Shown here: positions 52,634-61,474 of the stretch, piece by piece
Layout: every line of letters starts with the position of its first letter
Position numbering within the stretch: the first letter of the stretch is position 1
Assembly: GCA_913057205.1 (NCBI GenBank)
Contig: CAJXNO010000003.1
Location: forward strand, 49,666 to 113,665
Direction of reading: 5' to 3'
DNA: 64,000 nucleotides
Source: an uncultured Flavobacteriales bacterium
GTDB lineage: Bacteria; Bacteroidota; Bacteroidia; Flavobacteriales_G; Salibacteraceae
Translations under genes and position numbers: made by a program
Notes under the pieces: generated by a model
Databases searched by the model: none
Seen by the model: only the letters and a program-made list of their open reading frames with translations
Told to the model about the DNA's origin: nothing

Positions 52634-53881
52634 TTATTGAAAGGGAACCTCCGCTGGGAGGTATAGAAAATGCTTGGTTTCTTGGGCATCCATGCTCGAG
52701 AATTGGAACAGGCTGGCAGCTTCAGAAATGTCGCTTGCAGAACCGTCTTTGTGCAATACGGTGATGCGGTCGTCATTGCGATTATAGGCAGTATTGCTGA
52801 CTGACTTTTGGAACACCAAGTAACGCATATCGGCTTCTGGTAAACCTAGAAGATCGCTCCCTTGCTTTCTAAGCGCAACCAATGCCGCATCGGTCAAAGG
52901 AGCCTTTAAAGGCTTTACTTTCAGTAGCCTTCTGTTGACCAGGCGCTTGCAAAGGTTTTGGAGTAATGCATCTTCATGATCGATCCACTGCTTGATCGAG
53001 GCGAGGATGTCGAAGTCGTCCAACTTCACGAAGTGCTTCAACCAAATGGAACTGTCGTCCAAACCCAAGGCTTTTCCCTGATACAGAAAATACTGTAATG
53101 ATGCACTTGCCGGCAATTCAATGCCTGATTGAGCCAGCTCTTTGGCGCGCAAGAGGATGTTCATCAACAAGAATTCGGCTGATACCACGGTCTTGTGCAA
53201 GTACACTTGCCAGTACATTAAGCGACGTGCAACGAGGAATTTCTCCAGTGAATAGATCCCTTTTGCTTCAACCGCCAAACTCCCTTCATGAACGGTCAGC
53301 ATCTTGATGATACGTTCAGACCCGATTACACCTTCAGATACACCGGTGAAGAAACTGTCGCGCTTCAAGTAGTCGAGGCGATCGGTGTCTAACTGACTGC
53401 TCACCAACTGATGCAGGAACTTTACAGGATATTGATCCGTGTAGATCGCGATGGCCAAGTCCAATTGTCCACCCAGTTCCTGGTTCAGGTTATGCATGAT
53501 CTGCAAACCGATGCTTTCGTGGTGAACACCTTGAACGATCGTGTTCTCTAATGCGTGTGAGAAGGGGCCGTGACCGATGTCGTGCAGAAGAATGGCCGCT
53601 TTGGCTGCGCGTTCTTCCTCCTCCGAAATGTCGATCCCTTTATGCCGCAAGGTGGTGACCGCACTGCGCATCAGATTCATGGCGCCAATGGCGTGTTGAA
53701 ACCTGCTGTGGTTGGCACCTCCGTAAACGAGGTTGGTTAAGCCGAGTTGTGTGATTCGTCTTAAACGTTGAAAGTGAGGATGCTCGATTAATTGAAAGAG
53801 CAAAGGATCATCTACGGTAATAAAACCATAAACGGGGTCGTTAAAGGTCTTTAAGGATTTCGTTTTGGGTTGGCTGTTCAC
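52634..53881 (-). CDS. HD-domain phosphohydrolase (SAMHD1/dGTPase-like)
   Basis: A 415-aa metal-dependent phosphohydrolase. The HD motif residues are visible: RFQHAIGAMNLM (first His), ILLHDIGHGPFSHALEN (His-Asp), HHESIGLQIM, and the final aspartate in DTDRLDYLKRDSFF. The family may cleave dNTPs or other nucleotides. The start is GTG at 53881 (MNSQPKTKSLKTFNDPVYGFI). In related genomes, as I recall, this gene sits between lpxD and porX exactly as here. Confidence 0.9.
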   Translation of the reverse strand: MNSQPKTKSLKTFNDPVYGFITVDDPLLFQLIEHPHFQRLRRITQLGLTNLVYGGANHSRFQHAIGAMNLMRSAVTTLRHKGIDISEEEERAAKAAILLHDIGHGPFSHALENTIVQGVHHESIGLQIMHNLNQELGGQLDLAIAIYTDQYPVKFLHQLVSSQLDTDRLDYLKRDSFFTGVSEGVIGSERIIKMLTVHEGSLAVEAKGIYSLEKFLVARRLMYWQVYLHKTVVSAEFLLMNILLRAKELAQSGIELPASASLQYFLYQGKALGLDDSSIWLKHFVKLDDFDILASIKQWIDHEDALLQNLCKRLVNRRLLKVKPLKAPLTDAALVALRKQGSDLLGLPEADMRYLVFQKSVSNTAYNRNDDRITVLHKDGSASDISEAASLFQFSSMDAQETKHFLYLPAEVPFQ

Positions 53882-53894
53882 ACATCTACCTTTG
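53865..53894 (+). promoter_or_regulatory. porX promoter (-33 TTG, -7 TACCTTTG)
   Basis: TTG (53865-53867), 19 bases, then TACCTTTG (53887-53894), which lies 22 bases before the porX ATG. It is a full consensus match and lies partly within the 5' end of the divergent HD gene. Confidence 0.8.
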
Positions 53895-53898
53895 AATG

Positions 53899-53906
53899 CG
53901 AAGATA
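53899..53906 (-). promoter_or_regulatory. -7-like element of the HD-domain gene
   Basis: TATCTTCG on the minus strand, 17 bases before the GTG start at 53881. This is the TTCG variant. The two divergent -7 elements lie within 20 bases of each other. Confidence 0.4.
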
Positions 53907-53916
53907 AACGCTACTT

Positions 53917-55476
53917 ATGACCAATACACATGTTAAGATCTTGTGGGCAGATGACGAGATCGACCTTTTAAAACCACACATCATTTTCCTCGAAAGCAAA
54001 GGCTACGAGGTAACGCCCGTAAGTTCTGGTGTAGAAGCCATTGAAGAGATTGAAGAGAGCGATTTCGATGCGGTTTTCCTCGATGAAAACATGCCGGGCA
54101 TCTCAGGACTGGAGGCCCTTGCTCGCATCAAGAGCTTGCGTCCATCCGTGCCGGTCATCATGATTACCAAGAGTGAAGAAGAGGCGATCATGGAAGACGC
54201 AATCGGCTCGAAGATCTCCGATTACCTCATTAAACCGGTTAACCCGAATCAGATCTTGCTCAGCCTAAAAAAGAACCTGGATTCTAAACGCCTGGTGAGC
54301 GAAAAGACCACCAGCGGGTATCAGCAGGAGTTCAGACAGATCGGTATGCGTTTGAACGACCGCTTGGATTGGGGAGAATGGGCAGACCTATACCGACAGA
54401 TCGTGTATTGGGACCTTGAGCTCGATGAAAGCGGCGACCCAAGCATGCAGGAGATCCTCACCATGCAGAAAAGCGAAGCAAATGCTCAATTCAGTCGATT
54501 CGTAGGAGATGAGTACATCGATTGGTTGAAAGGCGATGCAGATGAGCGTCCCCAGATGTCACACACGGTCTTCAAGGACTGGATAGCTCCAGAGCTTAAT
54601 ACGGATAAGCCCACCTTTCTCATCGTGATCGATAACCTGAGATTGGATCAGTGGAAGGTGGTTCAGAAAGCCATAGAAGGTGATTTTAGGGTAGATGCTG
54701 AACGCTTGTTCTACAGTATCCTGCCATCTGCAACGCAATACGCCAGAAACAGTTTGTTCGCGGGCTTGCTCCCAAGCGAAATCGAGAAACGTCACCCAGA
54801 CCTATGGGTGGGAGAAGACGAGGAAGGCGGCAAAAACATGCATGAAGAGGCCCTGCTTCAGCATCAATTGAAGCGACTCGGACTCTCGCTCAAGATGTCG
54901 TATGCCAAGATCACCAACTTAAATTATGGCAAGAAGGTAAGCGAGAACATCAAAAGCTTGGAGAGCAACGACCTCAATGTGATCGTCTACAATTTTGTTG
55001 ACATGTTGAGTCATGCGCGAACGGAGATGGAAGTGATCCGAGAGCTGGCAGACGATGAATCCGCCTACCGCTCACTCACCTTGTCTTGGTTCGAGCACAG
55101 TCCATTGTTTGATATCATGAAGAGCATCCGCGCCATGGGAGCGAAAATGATCATTACAACAGATCATGGTACCGTGCATGTGAAGCACCCAGTGAAGGTG
55201 GTTGGAGACCGGAATACCAACACCAACCTACGTTACAAGACCGGAAGAAACTTGAGCTATGAGCGCAAGGAGGTATTTGAGGTGTTGAAGCCAGAAGATG
55301 TGTTTCTACCCCGTGGAAATGTGAGTAGTCGCTACATCTTCGCTCAGGCAAACGACTTCTTCGCCTATCCGAACAACTACAATCACTACGTGAAGTACTA
55401 TAAGGATACCTTCCAACATGGCGGTATTTCCTTAGAGGAGATGATCATTCCTTTTGCGATTTGTTCGCCGCGTTGA
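53917..55476 (+). CDS. porX: PorX: response regulator with PglZ alkaline-phosphatase-like domain
   Basis: A 519-aa regulator of type IX secretion. Residues 1-125 are a receiver domain with the acidic pocket DDE near residue 12, the phospho-acceptor D56 (FLDENMPG), and the conserved lysine in YLIKPVNP. The rest carries the PglZ/alkaline-phosphatase fold typical of PorX (FLIVIDNLRLDQWKVV, IVYNFVDMLSHARTEM, IITTDHGTVHVKHPV). PorX works with the PorY kinase and SigP, which are not in this window. It has a strong promoter, and the genes tsaE and ald follow. Confidence 0.96.
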   Translation: MTNTHVKILWADDEIDLLKPHIIFLESKGYEVTPVSSGVEAIEEIEESDFDAVFLDENMPGISGLEALARIKSLRPSVPVIMITKSEEEAIMEDAIGSKISDYLIKPVNPNQILLSLKKNLDSKRLVSEKTTSGYQQEFRQIGMRLNDRLDWGEWADLYRQIVYWDLELDESGDPSMQEILTMQKSEANAQFSRFVGDEYIDWLKGDADERPQMSHTVFKDWIAPELNTDKPTFLIVIDNLRLDQWKVVQKAIEGDFRVDAERLFYSILPSATQYARNSLFAGLLPSEIEKRHPDLWVGEDEEGGKNMHEEALLQHQLKRLGLSLKMSYAKITNLNYGKKVSENIKSLESNDLNVIVYNFVDMLSHARTEMEVIRELADDESAYRSLTLSWFEHSPLFDIMKSIRAMGAKMIITTDHGTVHVKHPVKVVGDRNTNTNLRYKTGRNLSYERKEVFEVLKPEDVFLPRGNVSSRYIFAQANDFFAYPNNYNHYVKYYKDTFQHGGISLEEMIIPFAICSPR

Positions 55477-55522
55477 TGGGATATCTGCGACGAAATTGTC
55501 GTATCTTAGATGTTCTGAACGT

Positions 55523-55963
55523 ATGCGCCAAACCCTAACCATCCCAAGCTTAGAAAGCACCGACGAATTCGTTCGGGTGATGCTTGATCTATTCGATCAA
55601 TACCAGGTGTTTTGTTTTCATGGTGACCTGGGTGCGGGCAAGACCACCTACATCAAGCTGCTTTGTGAGGCGATGGGAGTAGAAGACGCCATGTCTAGTC
55701 CGTCCTTCGCCATTGTGAATGAGTACGAAACCGAAAGCAAACGCATCTGTCATTTTGATCTCTACCGATTGAAAACGCCGGATGAGTTGCTTGACATTGG
55801 CTGGGAGGATTACCTGGATACATCAGACCTGTTGCTCATCGAATGGCCAGAGCAGGGTGGAAGTTACATTCCCGACGATGCCTTTCACATTTACATCACC
55901 TACGACCTGCATTCAGAAAGCAGGCAGCTTACCCTAACTGATCAATTGCTAACCCATGTCTAA
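55523..55963 (+). CDS. tsaE: TsaE, ATPase for tRNA t6A37 synthesis
   Basis: A 146-aa ATPase that supports TsaBD in making threonylcarbamoyl-adenosine at tRNA position 37. I chose MRQTLTIPSL at 55523; the longer frame starts inside porX. The Walker A motif FHGDLGAGKTTYIKLLCEAMG, SSPSFAIVNEYE, HFDLYRL and LLIEWPEQGG are present. It overlaps ald by 8 bases. Confidence 0.96.
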   Translation: MRQTLTIPSLESTDEFVRVMLDLFDQYQVFCFHGDLGAGKTTYIKLLCEAMGVEDAMSSPSFAIVNEYETESKRICHFDLYRLKTPDELLDIGWEDYLDTSDLLLIEWPEQGGSYIPDDAFHIYITYDLHSESRQLTLTDQLLTHV

Positions 55964-57173
55964 AGATGCCTTGAAAGAGCTTTCTGAAGCAGTCATGATG
56001 CTGCCGCAGGAGAAACTTCAATCCGTTGGATCGAAACGAAAGAAACTTTTCATCGGAATACCTAAGGAGATATCTATGCAGGAGAATCGGGTGGCCCTCG
56101 TTCCGCAAGCGGTGCAGCTCTTGGTAAACAATGGCCATAAGGTGGTAGTAGAGACCGGCGCCGGTAAGGCGTCCAACTTTGAGGATAACGAATACAGCGA
56201 AAGCGGAGCAGACATCGCGTACTCCACCAAAGAAGTCTACGAGGCCGATATCATTTTGAAGGTGGAACCGCTCTCAGACGAAGAGATGGAATACCTGAAG
56301 CCAAAGCAGGTTCTGATCTCTGCGATGCAGCTGAATGTTCAACCGAAGAACTACATCAAGAACCTGATGGCCAAGAAGGTAAGCGCCATCGCGTGGGACT
56401 ATGTTGCCGATGAAGACGGTATTTTACCCATTGTTCGGAGCATGGGTGAGATCGCTGGTACAACATCGGTATTGATCGCTTCAGAATACTTGATGAATAC
56501 CAAAGGCCAAGGCATCATGCTCGGTGGTATTACGGGTGTGCCACCTACGCAGGTGGTGATCATTGGTGCAGGAACCGTTGGCGTTTATGCCGCACATGCT
56601 GCTCTTGGACTCGGTGCAGACGTGCGGATATTCGATGATTCCATTTCAAAACTCCGTAGACTTCAAGATTCACTGGGCAAGCGCGTGAGCACCTCCACCA
56701 TCCAACCAAAGGTGCTGGCAAAAGCATTGATGCGCGCCGATGTTGCGATTGGAGCGATCAGAAGCACCTCCGGTAGAACGCCGTGTGTGGTTACAGAAGA
56801 GATGGTGCAAAGCATGAAGAGCGGTTCGGTGATCGTAGATGTGAGCATCGATCAGGGAGGGTGTTTTGAAACGTCGCGCCTGACCAACTTGGATAAACCT
56901 TCCTTCACCAAATACGACATCATCCACTACTGCGTGCCAAACATCGCGTCTTTGGTGAGCAGAACAGCATCGCATGCCTTAAGTAATGTGGTTGCACCTT
57001 TAGCCGTACAAATGGGCGATGAGGGCGGCATCGAGAACATGATCCGCAACCATGTGGGCATCCAGAATGGGGTATACCTTTACAACGGAACCTTGACCAA
57101 TAAATACTTAGGTGAATCGCTCAACTTGCCGTTCAAAGACCTGAAGCTGTTGCTTGCGGCATTTGAATCGTAA
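55956..57173 (+). CDS. ald: Alanine dehydrogenase
   Basis: A 405-aa NAD-dependent enzyme for L-alanine to pyruvate plus ammonia. N-terminal GIPKEISMQENRVALVPQAV and VETGAG, the nucleotide-binding VVIIGAGTVGVYAAHAALGLGADVRIFD, and the C-terminal VPNIASLVSRTASHALSN match the family. It has an extra ~30-residue N-terminal extension before LFIGIPKE, as in related Flavobacteriia. The product's physiological direction is unknown. Confidence 0.95.
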   Translation: MSKDALKELSEAVMMLPQEKLQSVGSKRKKLFIGIPKEISMQENRVALVPQAVQLLVNNGHKVVVETGAGKASNFEDNEYSESGADIAYSTKEVYEADIILKVEPLSDEEMEYLKPKQVLISAMQLNVQPKNYIKNLMAKKVSAIAWDYVADEDGILPIVRSMGEIAGTTSVLIASEYLMNTKGQGIMLGGITGVPPTQVVIIGAGTVGVYAAHAALGLGADVRIFDDSISKLRRLQDSLGKRVSTSTIQPKVLAKALMRADVAIGAIRSTSGRTPCVVTEEMVQSMKSGSVIVDVSIDQGGCFETSRLTNLDKPSFTKYDIIHYCVPNIASLVSRTASHALSNVVAPLAVQMGDEGGIENMIRNHVGIQNGVYLYNGTLTNKYLGESLNLPFKDLKLLLAAFES

Positions 57174-57183
57174 CGCTTCTTGA

Positions 57184-57744
57184 TCAGTTACCCATCACCT
57201 TAGGAAGGTTGAGCTTTCCTTCCTTCATGTTGTGGTATTGCTTGGCCAGGTGGGCCATCATCGCAGAGATGGTCTTCATGGCTTCTTGGGTGGCTTCGGA
57301 TACGTCGCGTTTCTTGAGCTTCAACACCAAGACACCGAACAATCCATTCATCGCCGTTTCAATGTCGTTTTGTTGCTGACCCATGCTCTTCTTCTTCAAG
57401 GCTTCAATATTCGGTTGAGCACTGCCTACCAATCGCTGGTACTTCTTGTCTTGATATAGGGTCAACAAACTTTGATGCAAATAGGTCAGTTCAACCATCA
57501 GCTCCCGTAACTCCGCTAAATGACCTTTTTCCTGGATTCCTTGCTGCTTCATCTGATTGATCAAACCAGCATACCAGTCTCTCACCTGTTGCTTAGCCTC
57601 GTCATTCAATTCAAAGGAAGCGATGATCTGCGTTTCCACCAGCTTCACATCGAAGTTCAATGAACGGATCAACTCCTCGATGTGCCACATGTACAGCACA
57701 TACTCTACAATATTCGTCTCGCGGTATTTCTGAGCGATGAACAT
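57184..57744 (-). CDS. DUF4924-family protein
   Basis: A 186-aa, mostly helical protein. The opening MFIAQKYRETNIVEYVLYMWHIEELIRSL matches the family I know as DUF4924, which is found in Bacteroidota and has no known function. The rest is charged helices (QQVRDWYAGLINQMKQQG; EATQEAMKTISAMMAHLAKQY). It overlaps the OmpH-like gene by one base and shares its operon, hinting at an envelope link. Confidence 0.85.
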   Translation of the reverse strand: MFIAQKYRETNIVEYVLYMWHIEELIRSLNFDVKLVETQIIASFELNDEAKQQVRDWYAGLINQMKQQGIQEKGHLAELRELMVELTYLHQSLLTLYQDKKYQRLVGSAQPNIEALKKKSMGQQQNDIETAMNGLFGVLVLKLKKRDVSEATQEAMKTISAMMAHLAKQYHNMKEGKLNLPKVMGN

Positions 57745-58379
57745 TACTTGGTGTTCTCGGCTTGAGCGGTATCCTTTTCTGATCGGTACTGCGCATTCAA
57801 TTCGTCGATGATTGGACGGGTTAGATCGTATCCTTTATCGATGTAAAGTAGGTTGTTCAACCCATTGTAGCCATAAATCATGTCGTAGCCATTCTTTTTC
57901 GCGTAGTCCGCAATGAAGCCTTGAACCTTATCTAAGTAATTCGCCGTACGCTCTTGCTCCATCTGCATGAGCTGGTTTTCCATGCGGTTCTTTTGCATCA
58001 TCACCTCTTGCTCCTTCTGAGCGAGCTTCTGTTGCAAAATCGCTAAGGCCTCTTGTGAAAGTCCGGCTGCTCCTTGCTGAGCGTCATTGTAGTCTTTCTG
58101 CAGGCTCTGTACCATCGTTTGATACTCACCCTCCATTTTCATCTGTTCAGCTACGATCTCGTCTTGTACATCCTTGATCAATTCATATTGTGCAGCAAGG
58201 CTGTCGGTGTTCACATAGCCCACTTTCATAGTGCCCGTGTTAACAGTCTTTCCGGCAACCGCTTTAGATGCATTGCTTTCCGTGGTAGTGTTGGATGCTT
58301 CCTGCTCACAGGAAACCATTACAACAAGGGCGAGCATCATCGCTCCGATCGATTGGATTTTACGCTTCATTCGTTTCAT
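57744..58379 (-). CDS. OmpH/Skp-family periplasmic lipoprotein
   Basis: A 211-aa protein with a lipobox (LALVVMVSC) and a long coiled-coil arm (residues about 75-165, VQDEIVAEQMKMEGEYQTMV; KLAQKEQEVMMQKNRMENQL) between VGYVNTDSLAAQYELIK and YDMIYGYNGLNNLLYIDKGYDLT, the Skp head signature. Skp-like proteins chaperone outer-membrane proteins. Two ATGs are possible starts (58379 and 58370). Here the protein is lipid-anchored. Confidence 0.9.
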   Translation of the reverse strand: MKRMKRKIQSIGAMMLALVVMVSCEQEASNTTTESNASKAVAGKTVNTGTMKVGYVNTDSLAAQYELIKDVQDEIVAEQMKMEGEYQTMVQSLQKDYNDAQQGAAGLSQEALAILQQKLAQKEQEVMMQKNRMENQLMQMEQERTANYLDKVQGFIADYAKKNGYDMIYGYNGLNNLLYIDKGYDLTRPIIDELNAQYRSEKDTAQAENTK

Positions 58380-58387
58380 ATTGGCTG

Positions 58388-58395
58388 CGAAGATA
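58388..58395 (-). promoter_or_regulatory. -7-like element of the OmpH-like operon
   Basis: TATCTTCG on the minus strand, 8 bases before the ATG at 58379 and 17 before the second ATG. The proximity favours either a very short leader or use of the second ATG. Confidence 0.4.
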
Positions 58396-58406
58396 CTAAG
58401 CTGCGC

Positions 58407-58994
58407 TTAGGATGAAAACGCCCCAAAGAGGTGTTTCAAGAGTTCTTCGAAAGGGAGGGGAGCACGGTACATGCGTCCGCTGTAGGTAGTGGTCAACAGT
58501 TTGATGTATCGGCTATTTCCGTTGCTCCATTCGATCTTGACGTTGCCAAAACCTTGATCCATGGCCTCTCCTTCATCAGCAATGTGTATCGGCGGCTTGA
58601 GGTAATACCATTCTTCTTGGCGGATTTGGCCTTTCACCTCTTCGTACTTCGAATAGCTGTTGCTTACGCGATAGGATTTTAGTTGGAGCAGATCTTTCAG
58701 GTACTCGATTACAAAGCGGTCTTGCTCTGGTTCTCCGAGGGTTTCGGTGAACATTCGAAATCCCTGTGCATGCTTCATGTGTAGCCACACCGTGCGCAAC
58801 TCATCATGGAGACCTTTTTTACTGAGCGATAGGTTTCGCCGCACTTCCTCCATGGTCTCTTGGGCTTGGGATTCCTTCCAAAGCTCGAATGACTCCACAA
58901 AAGCGGTATTGCGCTTGATCAAGCCTTCCTCAAGAACGATATGATCCTTACTTGATCCAAAGACCTTTTTCAATACATCTTCTGCAAAACTCAT
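58407..58994 (-). CDS. Conserved protein of unknown function
   Basis: A 195-aa soluble protein without signal or membrane helix. The first half is helical and charged (MEEVRRNLSLSKKGLHDELR), the second has a beta-rich end (NSRYIKLLTTTYSGRMYRAP). I do not recognise a family. It lies between the OmpH-like gene and a two-component system, all on the minus strand with gaps of about 30 bases. Confidence 0.75.
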   Translation of the reverse strand: MSFAEDVLKKVFGSSKDHIVLEEGLIKRNTAFVESFELWKESQAQETMEEVRRNLSLSKKGLHDELRTVWLHMKHAQGFRMFTETLGEPEQDRFVIEYLKDLLQLKSYRVSNSYSKYEEVKGQIRQEEWYYLKPPIHIADEGEAMDQGFGNVKIEWSNGNSRYIKLLTTTYSGRMYRAPLPFEELLKHLFGAFSS

Positions 58995-59027
58995 GGTAGT
59001 GAAACAGGGAGTGTGCTCAAATGTTAT

Positions 59028-59765
59028 CTACAAGGCCATCATTTCTTTAAGCTTAACGCTCTGTCGACGAGAAACCTCCACCTTGGTGCCGTCTTTCAAA
59101 AACACCATCAATCCACCATTGAGCCATGTTTCCACACGGTCTATCCAGCGCAAATTGATGATATGCTTTCGACTTGCACGGAAGAAGTACTTCTCATTCA
59201 AGCGATCCGTCAACGCATTCAATGATTTCAGGATGAGCGGACGTGATTCATCAAAGTATACCCGCACATAGTTCCCTTCACTCTCGAACAAACGGATCTT
59301 CGATAATTCAACGAACCAACACTTATCGCCGTCCTTCAAAAAAACCTGATCATTCAGCTCCAGCTTTCCCTCGGCAACAGGTTCATTTGGGGTCTGTGCC
59401 TTACGTTCTTCGATCTTCTTGGTGATCTTCTGAATCCCCTCTTGAAGTCGATCCATTTCCACCGGTTTCATCACGTAATCCAATGCGTTCACTTCAAAAG
59501 CCTGCAGGGCGTATTCGTCGTACGCTGTAATGAAGATCACCTCGGGTGTCTTTCCTTCGATCTCATCCAACAACTCGAAACCGTTCATGCCGGGCATCTG
59601 GATATCGAGAAAGATCAGGTCTGGGTTTTCCCGATCGATCAGATCCAAGGCTTTTTCCGGCTTTCCGCTCTCTCCAACGATCTGAATAGTGTCAAACTGC
59701 TCCACCAGGGATCTCAATTCTTGGCGCGCCAGGCGCTCATCATCAATGATCAGTGCTCGAATCAT
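59028..59765 (-). CDS. LytTR-family response regulator
   Basis: A 245-aa regulator. The receiver domain (1-120) has DDE near residue 9 and the phospho-acceptor D54 (LIFLDIQMPGMNGF), with the conserved lysine in YVMKPVEM. The DNA-binding LytTR domain (about 145-245) shows KIRLFESEGNYVRVYFDE, ADRLNEKYFFRASRKHIINLR-like NEKYFFRASRKHIINLRWID and KVEVSRRQSVKLKEMM. It overlaps its kinase gene by 23 bases. Target genes are unknown. Confidence 0.95.
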   Translation of the reverse strand: MIRALIIDDERLARQELRSLVEQFDTIQIVGESGKPEKALDLIDRENPDLIFLDIQMPGMNGFELLDEIEGKTPEVIFITAYDEYALQAFEVNALDYVMKPVEMDRLQEGIQKITKKIEERKAQTPNEPVAEGKLELNDQVFLKDGDKCWFVELSKIRLFESEGNYVRVYFDESRPLILKSLNALTDRLNEKYFFRASRKHIINLRWIDRVETWLNGGLMVFLKDGTKVEVSRRQSVKLKEMMAL

Positions 59766-60855
59766 CTTGTTTACCTTTTAAGGGAAGGTGTACGGTGGTG
59801 CGCACCATCTCACTTCCATGGTTTCCTATGGTCATCCAGCCATCCTTTCCGAAGGATAATTGGAGACGGTTTCTTGTGTTTTCAAGTCCCAACGAGGCGT
59901 CAGACCCTGCATCAGGATCGTACTGACCTGAGTTCAATACGCTTACCTCAACCGCATCTTGAATGCAATGGGTGTGGATCTCAATGCGTCCACCATCCGG
60001 AAGTTTCGCAATGCCGTGTTTGATGCAATTTTCAACGATGGTTTGCAGCAATAAGGGCGGCACCTGTGCTTTCTTGCAATCATCGGAGGTCTTCCAGTCT
60101 ACCGTTAGTCGCTCTTCATAGCGGGCCTTTTCGATCTCTAGGTAGTCTTTGACGATCTGAAACTCTTTCTCTAACGGGATGAGTTCCTGTTTACCCGCTT
60201 GTAGGGATGATCGAAGTACATTGCTCAACTGCGTTACGGCGTTCTTCGCCTTTCCACGGTCTTCGTCGATCAAAGCGCGGATGGTATTCATCGCATTGAA
60301 GATGAAGTGTGGGTTCATCTGATCGCGCAATCGGCGAAGTTCGTACTCGTTTCGCGCTGCTTCGAGTTGAAGGTTCTTGATCTCCTCCTTGCGGAAGCGC
60401 TGAAAGAAGATGTAGGTGAAGTAGATCAGGCTCCAAATGAAGAAGAGCATGGCCCACGTGATCAAGTTGGCGTCGGTGAGGGAGTACACGAGCGACCAGC
60501 CAAAGGCCAAATTCCCGATGCCGATGTAGATTCCGTGAAAAGCCAGGGCAAGAATGATGCACGCCACTGCTACTCGAGGGATGAGGGAGAAGATGTCTTT
60601 TTCCAACCAACCCAATCGGATGATCGCAAAGCGGTAGAGGTGACTGACCAATAAACCCAAGGCGAACACCAGGTAAATACCACCGATCACATCCACGGTA
60701 AGCTCTGTGCCGCTGAGGATGAGTACCGCAGCAGAGATGAGGATATACAAAGACCATCCGAAGAACTGAGCCTTATAGTAGTATCGGGAGATATTCACGA
60801 AGTCAAAAGTAGAGCTAAGCAACGTGGATGAGAAGAACATTACACCAAAGGACAT
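59743..60855 (-). CDS. LytS/YehU-like sensor histidine kinase
   Basis: A 370-aa membrane kinase. Four to five N-terminal helices (residues about 25-150) are followed by the His_kinase domain with the phospho-acceptor histidine in RDQMNPHFIFNAMNTIRALID and an ATP-binding domain (PPLLLQTIVENCIKHGIAKLPDGG; GLENTRNRLQLSFG). It has no recognisable extracellular sensor. Two ATGs (60855, 60840) are possible starts. It pairs with the LytTR regulator downstream. Confidence 0.93.
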   Translation of the reverse strand: MSFGVMFFSSTLLSSTFDFVNISRYYYKAQFFGWSLYILISAAVLILSGTELTVDVIGGIYLVFALGLLVSHLYRFAIIRLGWLEKDIFSLIPRVAVACIILALAFHGIYIGIGNLAFGWSLVYSLTDANLITWAMLFFIWSLIYFTYIFFQRFRKEEIKNLQLEAARNEYELRRLRDQMNPHFIFNAMNTIRALIDEDRGKAKNAVTQLSNVLRSSLQAGKQELIPLEKEFQIVKDYLEIEKARYEERLTVDWKTSDDCKKAQVPPLLLQTIVENCIKHGIAKLPDGGRIEIHTHCIQDAVEVSVLNSGQYDPDAGSDASLGLENTRNRLQLSFGKDGWMTIGNHGSEMVRTTVHLPLKGKQDDSSTDH

Positions 60856-60876
60856 TCGGCAGGAGCAGCGGTAAGC

Positions 60877-60884
60877 TAACTTTG
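60877..60884 (+). promoter_or_regulatory. -7 element of the ACP-phosphodiesterase operon, 5 bases before GTG
   Basis: TAACTTTG, an exact TAnnTTTG match, then 5 bases (TAGTT), then the GTG start at 60890. A leaderless GUG transcript is predicted. No -33 TTG is visible. Confidence 0.5.
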
Positions 60885-60889
60885 TAGTT

Positions 60890-61474
60890 GTGAATTACCT
60901 CGCACACTTCTACCTCGCCGATCCTGATCAAGCGCTCATGTTCGGAAATTACATCGGAGACGGGGTAAAAGGCAGCGATTTCCAACGCTTCTCTGAGCCT
61001 GTGGCCCGTGGCGTGCGCTTCCATCGCTTCATCGATACCTACACCGATCAACACCCGGAGGTGTTTGCGGCCAAGGAACTTTTCTATCCTACCCAAGGAA
61101 AATTCAGTCCAGTGGTGGTGGATGTGCTGTTTGATCACCTGTTGGCGCAGAAGTGGGATGCGTTTCACGACGAGTCCTTACCGCATTTCGCCCGGCGCTG
61201 CTATGATGTTGTGGCCAGTATGCGACAGGACCTGCCGTATCGCTCGGAACGCTTCTACCAATATATGTTCGCTAACGATCTCTTGACCAACTATGCAACC
61301 CGCGAAGGCATGGAGAAGGTCTTGAGCGGGATGGATTATCGCACCAAGTTCACTTCCAACATGGTAGATGCCATGAACACCAGCCCAGAGACCTTCAAAC
61401 AATTGAGCGTGCACTTCGAACGATTCTTTCCCGACCTTGTTGAAGCCTGTCAGACATGGAAAAGCGACCACTAA
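60890..61474 (+). CDS. Acyl carrier protein phosphodiesterase (AcpH-like)
   Basis: A 194-aa HD-type phosphodiesterase that removes phosphopantetheine from holo-ACP. The N-terminus MNYLAHFYLADPDQALMFGNYIGD is the AcpH signature, with HRFIDTYTDQHPEV and VDVLFDHLLAQKW completing the metal site. The GTG start is fixed by this N-terminus. The 3' end overlaps mnmD by 19 bases, so three plus-strand genes (this, mnmD, Nudix) form an operon. Confidence 0.9.
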   Translation: MNYLAHFYLADPDQALMFGNYIGDGVKGSDFQRFSEPVARGVRFHRFIDTYTDQHPEVFAAKELFYPTQGKFSPVVVDVLFDHLLAQKWDAFHDESLPHFARRCYDVVASMRQDLPYRSERFYQYMFANDLLTNYATREGMEKVLSGMDYRTKFTSNMVDAMNTSPETFKQLSVHFERFFPDLVEACQTWKSDH